From contig CM121342.1 of NCBI GenBank assembly GCA_051530055.1, positions 868,001-932,000 on the forward strand: a stretch of 64,000 nt of DNA, given 5' to 3'. The notes beneath the pieces are model-generated. The model ran no database searches. It was not told the DNA's origin and saw nothing but the letters and a program-made list of their open reading frames with translations. This DNA is from Neoechinorhynchus agilis (lineage: Eukaryota; Acanthocephala). Positions 11,653 through 22,228 of the stretch are shown piece by piece (the first letter of the stretch is position 1; each line of letters begins with the position of its first letter). The position numbers and the translations under genes are program-made.

Positions 11653-11855
11653 AAAAAACTGCAGTTTGCCCAAAAGATGAATATTTGATCAGAAGTTGAA
11701 TAGCCGTATCCAAGATACAAATAGATACTGCGATTTGAATTAGGGATAAATCATCTTCCTTCAAAACTGAACAAACGTACATTTCTAAAGATTTCAAACT
11801 AAAAGCTCCCAAAACGGGTGCAATCGAAAGCAAAGATGGTTCTCTCGTTCTCGAG

Positions 11856-12212
11856 GTGCTGGCCGAAATCTATACTTTGCCATCAGCAAATCATTTCGAC
11901 CTAAACGAGAATCTTAATCCTGAAGTAGCCAACGAAATTTGTCTACAGGTGAAAGCTCGAGATCAACGGTTGAGAACGGAAATTATTACAATTGAAGAAG
12001 CAAAAAAATATGAACCGAATTTGACTGTACCAGGGAATAATGAAGATACTGAAATCTCCAACAATATCGATGCGATACACGACAGAGCCGGAGATGTAGA
12101 ATTTGAACAAACGGCAAAATCGCCGGACAGTACCACAGCAAAGATCGAATCTGAACCTTCGATAATGAACGAATTGCCATTTCTTGAAATTCAGACGTCA
12201 ATAAATGGATAA
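11856..12212 (+). CDS. hypothetical acidic protein, 118 aa
   Basis: The open frame (MLAEIYTLPSANHFDLNEN to LEIQTSING) is acidic and rich in Asn, Glu and Ile, with no recognised domain. It lies between two retroelement fragments, so it may be the N-terminal region of the LINE whose RT begins at 12367. No splice signals were obvious. Confidence 0.3.
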   Translation: MLAEIYTLPSANHFDLNENLNPEVANEICLQVKARDQRLRTEIITIEEAKKYEPNLTVPGNNEDTEISNNIDAIHDRAGDVEFEQTAKSPDSTTAKIESEPSIMNELPFLEIQTSING

Positions 12213-12366
12213 GGAGAGCAAATGGTAATTAAAGTAGAAAAAACAGCATCTTCCTCCAAAAGTTGGACCAGGACGATAAAGAAATTCATCGGATCAATTT
12301 TTTCGGATAAAGTAACAAATCAGAAAAGCACAAATCAACTCAAAAAATCATTAGACGAAAAATTGA

Positions 12367-12700
12367 ATGACCGATCTGAAAAATTTGATTTCTAAAGCTT
12401 TTGATAATATCGACATTGCTTTCATGGTGAATATTTTGAGATTTTTTTGTTTTCCTTTTAATATAATTGCTAGGGTGAACAACATCCTGAAATGTAAACG
12501 ATTTTTCTTTGCAGATGACCCATCAAGGTCTATATTCTATCAATCCAAAGGGATTCCTCAAGGCTCACCTTTATCACCCATACTTTTTTGCTTGGCAACT
12601 CAATTTTTGATTAAAAATTGCACGATTTGTCGTAGCGTCACTATGTACGCCGATGACCTAGGGGTCAAGTGGTTCGAATCCGTTACCACCAATGACGCAC
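12367..12700 (+). mobile_element. LINE reverse transcriptase fragment with intact motifs A-C
   Basis: It reads ISKAFDNIDIAFMVNIL (motif A), KGIPQGSPLSPILFCLA (motif B) and VTMYADDLGVKWFES (motif C with the catalytic ADD). About 110 codons are open with the RT palm core preserved. It ends abruptly at about 12700, where the structured repeat unit at 12706 starts. It is the best-preserved member of the LINE family seen at 6205 and 8985. Confidence 0.82.
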
Positions 12701-12705
12701 AGCCA

Positions 12706-12905
12706 AAGGGGACGAAATACCGCTGAAGGGAGGAAACTCACTGATGAGTCCCGCCTCCTGGAGGTATCTGAGGATCCGGAGGAATGTACAAACTCTTAAC
12801 CGTGCATTAGAGACTATGTGGTTATATCACTTCTCTGATGTAATTGGTTTGGCTTTATGCCTAAATAAATAAGCCGGACAAGAAAGGGATTGACTAAAAT
12901 TGAAT
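12706..12905 (+). repeat. structured repeat unit, copy 1
   Basis: A roughly 190-bp unit shared with 22229-22440. It starts GGGGACGAAATACCGCTGA and contains the hairpin ACTCA-CTGA-TGAGT, a CCTCC/GGAGG stem and GGTATCTGAG. It ends with GGCTTTATGCC, AATAAATAAGCC and a degenerate GAAAGGGATTG. Conserved stems and a poly(A)-signal-like end suggest a retroelement 3' UTR or a small non-autonomous element. No coding frame is evident. Confidence 0.65.
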
Positions 12906-13093
12906 GGTTATTTTTTGAAATTAATATTTTTGCACGAATATCAATTTGCTTCTGCAAGGTCACAATTTAATCTTTGAGCTCCCAGATGCAGATATCACTA
13001 TAGCTTATAACCCCATTTTATGTACGATCCCAATGAACCCAAGCATTCGTAGAGTTCTTAAGAAAATTTCTGGCTGAGTTCCAATATTTCAGT

Positions 13094-13602
13094 TGCAATG
13101 CCCAATGTCGGACGTCTACGGAAATGCCACTTTTCACGAGGAGCAACGTCGTCTATCAGCATAAGAACAGATCCGGATCGTGTACATTGGGAACATGGAG
13201 AGGCCGCTCCACGTACTTATTTGTGAACACGAAACGCGTTGAACTTAAAGGCGGCCTCCTACGGATCAACACCATGAGCCAAACATCACTCAAGGTTCTA
13301 CCCAGGTCAAGGAGCAAAGCTTTCGACGTCCGTGAAATACCAAGTGAGAAACTGATTAGAACTTTCGCTTACAGAAACATTGTTTATTGCACAAGAGGTG
13401 AAAAGTGGAACTGAGCGGGATGATCGAGTTGGCTTCCTTACTAACGTTGTTCTAACTCTACATTTGTAGATTGCGTGTGCTTTTCAGGACTCTGAAAAAG
13501 GAGTAAAACTCCGAAATATCGATCAAAAATTAATTTGTTTCAACCGCTTAAATTCCTAAGGTAAGGACGATCGAAAAGGATAACATGCGGTTGAATAATC
13601 AG
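13094..13602 (+). mobile_element. Penelope-like element 3' tail, left copy
   Basis: A 96-residue frame (MPLFTRSNVVYQHKNRSG, then KVLPRSRSKAFDVREIPSE) looks like a degenerate GIY-YIG endonuclease end of a Penelope-like element (the VYQ...C..G pattern). It is followed by a hammerhead-like motif at 13488-13524. The whole 510 bp is inverted-repeated at 14844-15353 at about 94% identity by eye. The PLE call rests on this combination and is not certain. Confidence 0.6.
13488..13524 (+). ncRNA. hammerhead-ribozyme-like motif, degenerate
   Basis: The order is CTGAAAA (core, normally CUGAUGA), stem II GGAG/CTCC with a TAAAA loop, then GAAA and TATC (the cleavage triplet position). The ATAT between GAAA and the site is self-complementary, as in the dimer-forming short stem III known for Penelope-like hammerheads. 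Two core bases differ from consensus, so cleavage is unlikely. Confidence 0.5.
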
Positions 13603-13686
13603 TCGACACCTGCGCATCGGTTTCCATTTGAAATCCAGAAACCATCGCGATCATGAAAAGAGAGTTCATTACGGATCATAGTTAGA

Positions 13687-14345
13687 TTAATTTGAATTCA
13701 ATGCATTCTTTATGTCATTTTCCAGGGATCTCACCCTTTCCCCATGATGCCAGTACTCAATCAATCGTCCATCTCGGCCAATCAGATATTTCCAATAGTT
13801 CCACTGAGGAGCACTTGCTTCTTCTATTTTGTCAATATTTTTGATTTCAACAAAGAGGGGTTGGTCAAACCTTCTAAAAATCTCCACAAATTGGATTGAT
13901 TGTCTCCCCTAAGCACGTTCACTTTGGCAAGTACAGGGAAATTCACTTCAAAATGCGATTGAACAAATTTTTGAATATCCGCATCGGACTGCAAAACAGC
14001 GATTTTTTATCTATTATAAACACTACTTACACTGAACTCTTGTTGACCGAATTGGTTGCAAGGAAAAGCGAGAACTGTGAAATTGTCTTTTGCATATTTG
14101 GCTTGCAAAGGCACTAAAGACTCATAGTTGTCGTCAACGTACCGGCAATAACTTGCAACGTTTACAATAAGAAGAACCTTATTGGATTTTCTTAAATTGA
14201 GATGACTTCGATTTAAATAGATGCTTACATATCCACGATACTGCTCAAGGGAAAACTCGTTTCCATGGGCGTCCTTTACAGTATAATCAAAAACTGATTT
14301 TGTATAAGCGAGAGACGCTATTCCGAGTAACAGGATGCAAAGCAT
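13687..14345 (-). CDS. glutathione peroxidase, cysteine type, secreted form
   Basis: Four exons joined across introns at 14178-14228 (51 nt), 13989-14030 (42 nt) and 13824-13870 (47 nt), all GT-AG and in phase. The start at 14345 gives a hydrophobic leader (MLCILLLGIASLAYTKS), so export is likely. Family landmarks: SVFDYTVKDAHGNEFSLEQY, NVASYC with Cys at the peroxidatic position, AFPCNQFGQQEFS with the conserved Gln, NFPVLAKVNVL, and PQWNYWKYLIGRDG with the conserved Trp. It reduces peroxides with glutathione or thioredoxin. Cys instead of selenocysteine is common in secreted worm enzymes. After the Cys the usual Gly/Ala is Arg (YCRYV), which is unusual. Total about 170 residues, slightly short. 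Flanked on both sides by inverted Penelope-like tails. Confidence 0.92.
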
Positions 14346-14843
14346 TCGTGCGCGTGCTTCTTGCAGTTCAGTGTATATTCCACGTTGTCTGCTTTGGCAA
14401 GCAGCAAGAAGGAAATTCTGCATTATGTGATTCTGGTAAGAATCGGATACATTCACCGGTAAAAAAAAGATAACAACTATCATGACAACTCGTACCGAAG
14501 CACATTTCGACGTTCACTTTAAGTTCCTACATCATATTGGCAATTCGTGGATGGAAAATTTGCCACAATTAACCACCAAATTTAAATAGAAAATACAGAA
14601 AAGTTCTTCCTTAATTTTCACATTCAATGCACGGCTCGCAAATATCTAAAAAAAATCGAAACACTAAACTCGTACCGAATGTTCACTATCCGAAAAGGAG
14701 ATTCGCTGACATTGCCAGTGGAACAATCATGTAGATGAAAAAAGTATTAGTCGAATGTAAATTCATTAGGTAAAATAGGGATTGTATATATTTGTAGACT
14801 GCAATTTAATGTCTTTTTTCATTAAAACATGGTCAGTTGGTGG

Positions 14844-15600
14844 TTGATTATTAAACTCCGTGTTATACTTTTCGATTGTCCTTACCTTAGGAATTTAAAC
14901 GGTTGAAACAAATTAATTTTTGACCGATATTTCGGAGTTTTACTCCTTTTTTCAGGGTGCTGAAAAACACACGCAATCTACAAATGTAGAGTTAGAACAA
15001 CGTTAGTAAGGAAGCCAACTCGATCATCCCGCTCAGTTCCACTTTTCACCTCTTGTGCAATAAACAATGTTTCTGTAAGCGAAAGTTCTAATCAGTTTCT
15101 CACTTGGTATTTCACGGACGTCGAAAGCTTTGCTCCTTGACCTGGGTAGAACCTTGAGTGATGTTTGGCTCATGGCGTTGATCCGTAGGAGGCCGCCTTT
15201 AAGTTCAACGCGTTTCGTGTTCACAAATAAGTACGTGGAGCGGCCTCTCCATGTTCCCAATGTACACGATCCGGATCTGTTCTTATGCTGATAGACGACG
15301 TTGCTCCTCGTGAAAAGTGGCATTTCCGTAGACGTCCGACCTTGGGCATTGCTACCAGCATGAGGAACGATATCGGACACAGTGGCGCTTCCTCGTGGTG
15401 GGCTGTTCTTAGTAGATTCTAGCTTAGTGTTGAAGAATTCCTTTGGACTTTCTCTTTTTGGAGTCTTGAAGTCGCTCGTGAATTTCTCGCTATTAAATGG
15501 GATCCCGAGGATCGGTAAGGAATCGCTATTCCTTTCCTGGGACGATGCTCGGATATTCGTTTTGCACTCGCCTAAATTAGCGCCAAAATTCGATGGCGGT
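14844..15600 (-). mobile_element. Penelope-like element 3' tail, right inverted copy
   Basis: From 15353 down to 14844 this is the inverted partner of 13094-13602, with the 96-residue frame almost unchanged (one T to A difference seen) and extended upstream by MSDIVPHAGSNAQGRTSTE. The recognisable element continues to about 15600 with codons rich in Lys, Ser and Glu. It holds its own hammerhead-like motif at 14922-14959. The two tails converge on the glutathione peroxidase gene. Confidence 0.6.
14922..14959 (-). ncRNA. hammerhead-ribozyme-like motif, right copy
   Basis: The minus strand reads ACC-CTGAAAA, stem II GGAG-TAAAA-CTCC, then GAAATATC-GGT. Stem I pairs GGT with ACC, stem II pairs GGAG with CTCC and stem III is the self-complementary ATAT. 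The core CTGAAAA departs from CUGAUGA, as in the left copy, so both may be inactive descendants of one PLE ribozyme. Confidence 0.55.
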
Positions 15601-15609
15601 AAGTGACAT

Positions 15610-16490
15610 TTGTGTGAAGGACGAACTTTTCATCGCGATTGCTCATAAAATTGCGTTTAACTTTCATATTTAGCCAATGTTTTTTTCGGAGCATTGATGT
15701 GGATTTAATAAACGTCGGCTTAAGGACTAACATTAAAGTTGATGGGTTGAAGGGCAGTTTAAGCAGCGTAGTGTTTAGCTACTGCCTTAAGTTTCATTGC
15801 AAAGAGGTTTTCAGAAATTCTAGCGAAATACAAATCCAGTTTTGTAAAGATGTTCATCATTTACATTTTTATAGCGAATTATAATAAAAAGTGAATCCAG
15901 TTTTGGTTGTCGCCCGCTCTCAGGTTTATTAGGCATTTTTTCACAATCCTATTAAGGTAACTTACATTCTCAGCACAAAAAACTACCAATAAATTCAAGA
16001 TGATAACTAGAAGCGTTCGTAAATCTTTGATATGTTTTGATGTTTAAATCAATTCAATGATCAAAATTCCTGATATTTGATAGCATCGTTTTCTTGACGG
16101 CTTTCAGAATCTTTTGTATTCACATTGTGTTTCATGCTTGCCACAAAGTAGCCGGCGGTGAATGCCATCAAACTAAAAAGCAAGAAATAAGTTAAAAGAA
16201 GGGTTGAAAATAACTGCTCGGCGTCTACGGATATTCGTCTCTCGAATCAAATGCAATAGTCAGCATTGACAGTTTATAGAGGTCGGCGAAAATGTTGGAA
16301 CTTTGTTAAGCTATCTTGTTCATTGAAAAAGCTTAGTGCATTTTGTTTGATCATTTTGTCCGCGATGTATCCATTCAGGATAACATATTCCGAGGAAGTG
16401 TACTTGAGAGCATATTTTAAGTACTGTGGAACGAAAGTGAAGGTGCATAAAGTTCAAAATGATACAACATTATTGTAAGACAGAATCCCA
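15610..16490. other. intergenic, no gene recognised
   Basis: Short frames only. A 22-bp stretch near 15867-15889 (TTTTTATAGCGAATTATAAT) matches an arm of the foldback at 10035. Confidence 0.4.
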
Positions 16491-16582
16491 TACAATTTTG
16501 ATTAAAACATCGCAGTCCAGGGACTGACAGTTATATTACAATTTTGATTAAAAAATCACAGTCCAGGGACTCACAATTATAT
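16491..16582. repeat. 46-bp direct tandem duplication
   Basis: Two adjacent copies starting TACAATTTTGATTAAAA and containing CAGTCCAGGGACT, at 16491-16536 and 16537-16582, differing at a few positions. CAGTCCAGGGACT contains a short AGTCC/GGACT palindrome. Confidence 0.8.
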
Positions 16583-16756
16583 GCTGGCATTGTGTTAACC
16601 GCTGTTCTTTGAATGTATTCAGTTCATCTTTGGTAAACCTTTTTTACAGTTTTACGGTAAGCGGAAACAATGAGCCAGCCATAATTGGAACAAAGCATTT
16701 CCGATGAATAGTTAATAGCAAGAAATACTTTTTTTTAATATTCATTAATTTATTTT

Positions 16757-18200
16757 TGAAGATTTACAAAAATTCACACCACCGCTCTGGATCACCCAGC
16801 TGCCGTCCTGGCGCAACGGTCGAAATGACGGATGCAGCATTCCCCCGTTGCACAGCCAGACTTATGTTTTGTAAAGGAAATGCTCCTGATCTCGGATCGC
16901 CAGTGATTCGTTTCAATCGCTTGGACAATTGCTTCACCAGGTCCTGCGCCGCGGTACCAAATGAGCCGAGTGTCTCGACGCCAAAGGGCACAAAATAATG
17001 ATTTCGACTCAGGTGCCTGTAATTTGTCTTTTTGCGTTCCTCAGGGGAGGTTCCTGTTCCCCCTGGTTTAATAGTGGCCAATTTCATGTTGCTGGCTGCG
17101 AACGTGGCGTCCCTCACCACGGGAATACTGTGACACGGTCCGGTCTACGGCTATCGAGTCGACAAAGATTACTCTGCTCTAGGATGTTGGGCACATTTAC
17201 AGTATTCAGGACACGACTAGGAATTGCGTTCACTTCGGCGGGTCGTGAGTACCTTCCATAAGATAGCCTACAGACAAGACCATGGCGTCCCGACGGTTCT
17301 ACGGTCGCTACGCTACCCCAAATCTCAGGGAAGGGACCCACAGAAGCGATTGTGATAGCGTTGAACCAAGCATTCGATTCTCTTGTAGAGACTGCCGCCA
17401 ATCGAGTTCGGTTCACCAGGTAACGAGAGTCTCAAATTAAAGAATTGTGAATTTCCGCTACCAGGAGTGAATCCCAAACTGATTGTTTGCAACCATTGAC
17501 GGGACCTGCTCAAGAATCTCCACGAAATCTTCATCCAAAGTGTAATTATCGCCAAAAGCGGATTGAACTATTTTGCGGCTTGCTTCATACGATCCCAGTA
17601 AGCTGGCAGAGAAATATCGGCTGCTTTTCGGATACCCAAACCGCCGGACTACACAGGCCAGGACGCTTGACGCTAAGCCTCGCCCCGACAGCTGAGTATT
17701 TAAAATTTTCTCAAGAGAGGCTTTCGCCTTCTCGTCTAATTTTGCCAACTTATCCTTATGTCTAAAAAAGGTGCTGTGCGCAGCATGAAGAGGGTGTTCT
17801 TGATAAGGAACAGAGCCTCATGTGAAGATAAATCATTAACTCGTTCGCACAGCACCGAAAGTTGCGGTTGAAGATTGGTAATCTCTGTTTCAACATTAGA
17901 ACCAAAAATGCAGCTTCCTAGAAGACTCAACCGGTCTAAAGTTATAAATTCTATCGCGGGTGCCAGGTTCTGAAAATCTTTCACGATTGTTTGCCTCGAC
18001 GCCTCATACTAAAATCTCGCATTTCGCAGCATTCAATTCAATGCCAATTTTCGCCGTCTCCTTCGTGAGTGTCTCCAAATCGCGCAGTACTACGGAGGGT
18101 TCCCTCCGAGCGTGGCATCAACCATTAAAGTTGGACTGGAGAGTGCGCGACAGGATTGACTGTGAGTGAGAAGGCTATTGGGCCCAAAGGATTTCTGCGG
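16757..18200 (-). mobile_element. nuclease-module retroelement copy, RT end to C-terminus
   Basis: The minus strand reads, in order: a motif-B-like NPLGPIAFSL near 18185, DATLGGNPP (motif C region, lacking the first residues), LRDLETLTKETAKIGIELN and AAKCEIL, then FITLDRLSLLGSCIFGSN, EKAKASLEKILNTQLSG, SGRHGLVCRLSYGRYSR (zinc finger), LDSRRPDRVTVFPW (PD motif) and HYFVPFGVETLGSFG with LAVQRGNAAS to the stop. Several frame changes make it dead. It shows the full domain order for the family: RT, thumb, CCHC, nuclease-like domain. The divergent 23.0-24.8 kb copy shares this order. Confidence 0.8.
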
Positions 18201-18209
18201 AAGATGCCG

Positions 18210-20500
18210 TTCAAGAAAAGTTGCACTACGCTTCCCGTAGACCGACTCGCTTAAACAAGGCCCATGTGGGTCGTTATTTTATTAGGAGAAAACCAGGCGG
18301 ATGCCAAACAGAGTTGCGATTGTTGACACTGTCAAAAATATCGGGCAATGATGTCGTAGTCAAAGAATCGATGCCAGTCCGGGAAATCATTTGTAATGCC
18401 CATTTTCCTTTATATCTTTTTAACTTATGCCATGCAGGTTATTACTGGGATCAAAATGCTCCTACGGGTAAGTACCGCGAAGCTCAGTGGAATTATTATT
18501 CTCAACCGATGCAAGTTAAGAAATGAAGTTTAAAGAAACATCGATTTGGTGTTCTCCATTTTGATATTGAGGCAACAATTCGAGCAAGCTTCGGTCCATA
18601 TTCTAATTCATTATTCGTCTATAGGCCCAAGAATGAACAACAACGAGAGTGTCTAAGCGTTCAACCTGTGTTTGAACAAAAACAACAAAATTCATCTATT
18701 TTTGTCAGTTATGGAAAGAAAAGGTAAACAAATAATCTGCCGATCTTTTTATATTTTCCAACAAGTTCTCATACAACAGTCGTGAATCTGGGTAGCGTTT
18801 GTCTGATGATTCTATGCATCTTTAGAAGTACGAATTAAAACTCGAAACACTATTTAGGATAAAAAATATCGAACTCATTTGCATCTGGTAGCATGTAGTG
18901 CAGTTAATCATGAAATAATATCGAACAGATGCTTAGATGAACGATAAAGGCTAAACCGAATTGTTGCAGAAATGAAGATTAATGTGTCTATCAGTTATAA
19001 AATGCGAATTTCAATATTGTATTGACATTCCTTCAGAGCTTAAATCTCACTATTGCTATTAAAGTTCCTTTGTAAATTCTAGATATTATTTAATGGGTTG
19101 ACTACCAGTTTTGTCGGATAATACAAATATGTTTCGCTAAATAGCTGCTAGGAGCTTATCGCTTATTAATATTGGTGATTAAACGGCTCTCGAAACGCTT
19201 TAATAACAAATAAAATTATGGAATGAATCGGGCGGTCGAATTTAACTGAAGCTGCGGGGTTGTGGCTATATTTTTTTCTTTTAATAATTGAAATAATGCC
19301 TTTTTCATTGTCGAACTTTGCTGCTCCACCTGTGAATTTCATGTTTTTCAGTCTAAAAGACTAACATCAACAACCTTGCAAGTTATCAGTGCTTTTATGT
19401 TAAATCAAATCGCGACGACAAAATCTTATGCAAAAATGGCAAAACGAACACAACGTAAATAATTTCACAAGTTCATGATTGAAAAGCAAAGTTAGAATCA
19501 CCGTACTTTTTGGGATTTTTTTTCTGAGTGTTAATAGTCTATTACACAAATAAAACTAATGATTGAAAATTCAAGAGCCGAAAACATTATCAGTTTTTGT
19601 GGTCAAATTTAACAATGTTTTACGTTTGAACAGAATAACACGAATGCGAAAGTAGGGGCATTTAAAGTATTAAAGACTTCGCACGATTATTGTAAATAAT
19701 TTGAAGATTAGTTTCTTCATAGGTTGCCAACGCAGCATCTGACAGCTTTAATAAATATTTTCTGCCAGTGATTAGCTCACACCATAAATCTAATTGTTTT
19801 TAATAATGAAACGGTATAGCGAAAAATTCTAGTTTCTAGAAGGGGAAATTATCTTAAAAATGCTATTTATCAAATCTCCGCATGACCTCGACAGCAGGTA
19901 AGGACTGCAAAAACGATTGAAATTCAAAGAACAAAATAAACTAGCTGAATTTGATTGCAATTCAAAGCTACAACCCGATTCGTCATTATTTAGAGCATTG
20001 TTTAAGAACGTTCATATAAATATCCAAGCCGACGGTTCAATTTATTATTTGTGAAAGTTAGTCTTGCTCTCAATAAGTCGTTAAAATTATATTAAGTATG
20101 TTGCGTTTGAAACTGTGCTTCCAAGAAGGAGCGTCAAAGTAAATTATTCAAAGAGCGAATCAAGTTTCAGCTAGACTTCAGTAAGGGATATCGAAGATGG
20201 TTTGAATAAAGACAAAAGAGATTAGTTATTCCCAAATTTAGCTTTAGTAAATTTGAAATATGTTTCAGGCGATTATTGATGCCAGAACGACGGCCAAGAA
20301 AATCCAGAGTTAGAATTTTTGATTTCTTGTGCACGCTTAAAGCTCAGCATTCACGTTTCATGTTTGAATTTTACTTTAGAATGGGAAAAACACTTCATTT
20401 GTTGACTTGAACGACCTAAACAACCTTAACAACCTTGCCATTGAATGCATTTTTGTTTTCGACCGATTTACTCAACTACATTTCGTTGTGTTTGAAAACG
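18210..20500. other. intergenic, AT-rich, no gene seen
   Basis: The frame at 18221-18526 overlaps the edge of the retroelement and has no recognised domain. From 18530 to 20500 I see no coding region, RNA gene or long repeat. The last part is likely upstream regulatory DNA of the transporter. Confidence 0.5.
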
Positions 20501-20507
20501 TCGTGGG

Positions 20508-20514
20508 TATAAAA
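20508..20514 (+). promoter_or_regulatory. TATA box of the sugar transporter
   Basis: TATAAAA followed by GGAGG lies 46 bp before the ATG at 20560, which would give a 5' UTR of roughly 15-25 nt. The short leader fits a direct, intronless transcript. Confidence 0.65.
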
Positions 20515-20559
20515 GGAGGCGATAACGAGTCGAGAGTGTAAAATCATTCGCTCTCTCAC

Positions 20560-22044
20560 ATGCCGTTTATCTCCTCTCAATCGATATGGACATGTCGTTT
20601 GCTAACAAGTTGTTTAATCGCTACTATGTCAGCATCTTTTATGTTTGGTTACGGAATAGGTGGGCCTAATCAGTATTCAAAAATCATCGATTCATTCCTT
20701 GATTCAACGAAAAATGAAAACGACTCGGAATTTAAAAGGGTCTTTATAAGTGGAATCAGTCAAACTCTATTTGTGATCGGAAACTTGATCGGCGCTTTTA
20801 CTGGATCAATTTGGTTCAAATGCTCCAGCTTCTTCAATCGCAAAAGGATGTTTTATGTTAATTACACAATGGCAATAATTTATAGTGGAACAATGATCTT
20901 CTCTCAGTACCGAAAAATTCCTCTTATTTTTTACTATTGCAGGTTTCTTAATGGACTTCAAGGTGGAATGGCATGCGTCATTGTGCCACCCTACTTAAAC
21001 GAAATCAGTCCACAATCTTTGCGAGGAAAGACCGGAACAATGCACCAATTATTCATAACTATTGGAATCCTCGTGGCTCAAATAATCGGAACGCCCATTT
21101 TCTTCGGACGAGATTCAGTATGGTCAATTGGACTTGCCCTTGGATCATTGACATCATTGTTAGCATTTTTTCTTACACCAAATTTAATGGAAGACAGTCC
21201 AAGTCAAATTCTAGCCATTTACAGAGACGAATCAAAGGCACGTCGGTCATTGAGTAGACTTCGAAGGACAGAAGAGGAAGTAAATGTAGAACTTCGACAA
21301 CTCTTGGTTGAACAAAATGACAATACAACTGGTGAAACTATATCTGTATTCAAATTGTTTACAGCGAAACGACTTCGATGGCAGTTCATAACAACGATGG
21401 TGCTCATGGTCGTTCAAGCACTTTGCGGTATCAACGCCGTATTTTTTTATTCCACGCAGATTTTCGAAACGGCTGGAATAACCGAATTCTGGCTTCCATA
21501 TTCAACAGTCTGCACTGGACTCATCAACGTGGGAGTGACCATCTTGGTTATGCCGCTCATTGAACGTTTCGGACGCCGTCCACTATTGTTGTATCCAATG
21601 ACGATGATGATTGTAAATTTCATCGCATTGATAACGTTAATAGAGTTAAATTCAAATTGGCAAAGTCCAGCAATCGCATGGGCGGCGGTGGCGTGCACCA
21701 TCTTCTTTATTGTCTGTTTCGCGATTGGCCTTGGCCCAATTCCCTACATCTACGCATGCGAAGTATTCGGAGCCGATGCGAGAGACGCAGCCCTGAGCGT
21801 TTCGTTGTGTGCAAACTACATTGGAAACATTCTACTGTGCCTATTCTTTCCTGCGATCAATCGATATCTCCGAGGATACGTTTTCGCTCTCTTTGCAGGG
21901 ATAATATTCATTAGCTTAGTGCTTCTGTATTTCAAGATGCCCGAAACAAAGAACAAATCAATTGAGGAACTCGAACGGGAATTTACACAGGAAAGGACCA
22001 TGGAAGTGGAATTAAGAAAACTTTCGGATTCACAGAGCTTGTGA
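20560..22044 (+). CDS. sugar transporter of the SLC2/GLUT major facilitator family, intronless
   Basis: A 494-residue single-exon protein with about 12 hydrophobic segments. Family signposts in order: FGYGIGGPNQYS (TM1), FLNGLQGGMACVIVPPYLNE with SPQSLRGKTGTMHQL (TM4-5 region), GINAVFFYSTQIFETAG (TM7), RFGRRPLLLYP (loop 8-9), GLGPIPYIYACEVFG (TM10) and PETKNKSIEELEREF after TM12. It should move hexoses or related polyols across the plasma membrane. Deviations: the loop 6-7 PESPR-type motif reads MEDSPSQIL, QQLSGIN in TM7 is VQALCGIN, and the Trp of GPGPIPW is Tyr, so substrate preference may differ from classical glucose carriers. No intron is present although neighbours have short introns, which suggests a retrocopy that kept function or a naturally compact gene. 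Confidence 0.95.
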   Translation: MPFISSQSIWTCRLLTSCLIATMSASFMFGYGIGGPNQYSKIIDSFLDSTKNENDSEFKRVFISGISQTLFVIGNLIGAFTGSIWFKCSSFFNRKRMFYVNYTMAIIYSGTMIFSQYRKIPLIFYYCRFLNGLQGGMACVIVPPYLNEISPQSLRGKTGTMHQLFITIGILVAQIIGTPIFFGRDSVWSIGLALGSLTSLLAFFLTPNLMEDSPSQILAIYRDESKARRSLSRLRRTEEEVNVELRQLLVEQNDNTTGETISVFKLFTAKRLRWQFITTMVLMVVQALCGINAVFFYSTQIFETAGITEFWLPYSTVCTGLINVGVTILVMPLIERFGRRPLLLYPMTMMIVNFIALITLIELNSNWQSPAIAWAAVACTIFFIVCFAIGLGPIPYIYACEVFGADARDAALSVSLCANYIGNILLCLFFPAINRYLRGYVFALFAGIIFISLVLLYFKMPETKNKSIEELEREFTQERTMEVELRKLSDSQSL

Positions 22045-22228
22045 GCAAATCACGTTTCTTATTGGAAAATACAACAAATTATTTAATACTTCATTATTTC
22101 CCTATTTATTTGGAAGCATTTGAGCATTCTAAAACTAAGTGATCGAACATCCCTTACTCAGATTTTTTCCTTTTTCCTCTATTTTAAATATTGAAAGAGA
22201 ACGAAATTAAAGGTATCATCGCAGATTT

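Noticed and set aside
11124-11673. Minus-strand frames opposite the nuclease module
   Set aside because: Antisense shadows of the retroelement frame with no independent support.
12664-12695. tRNA-like B box (GTGGTTCGAATCCGTT)
   Set aside because: It lies inside the LINE RT frame (KWFESV), has no A box or acceptor stem at the right distance, and the flanking stem needs wobble pairs.
15382-15884. Two plus-strand frames of 74 and 81 codons
   Set aside because: They lie antisense to the Penelope-like tail or in AT-rich DNA, with no domain or splice context.
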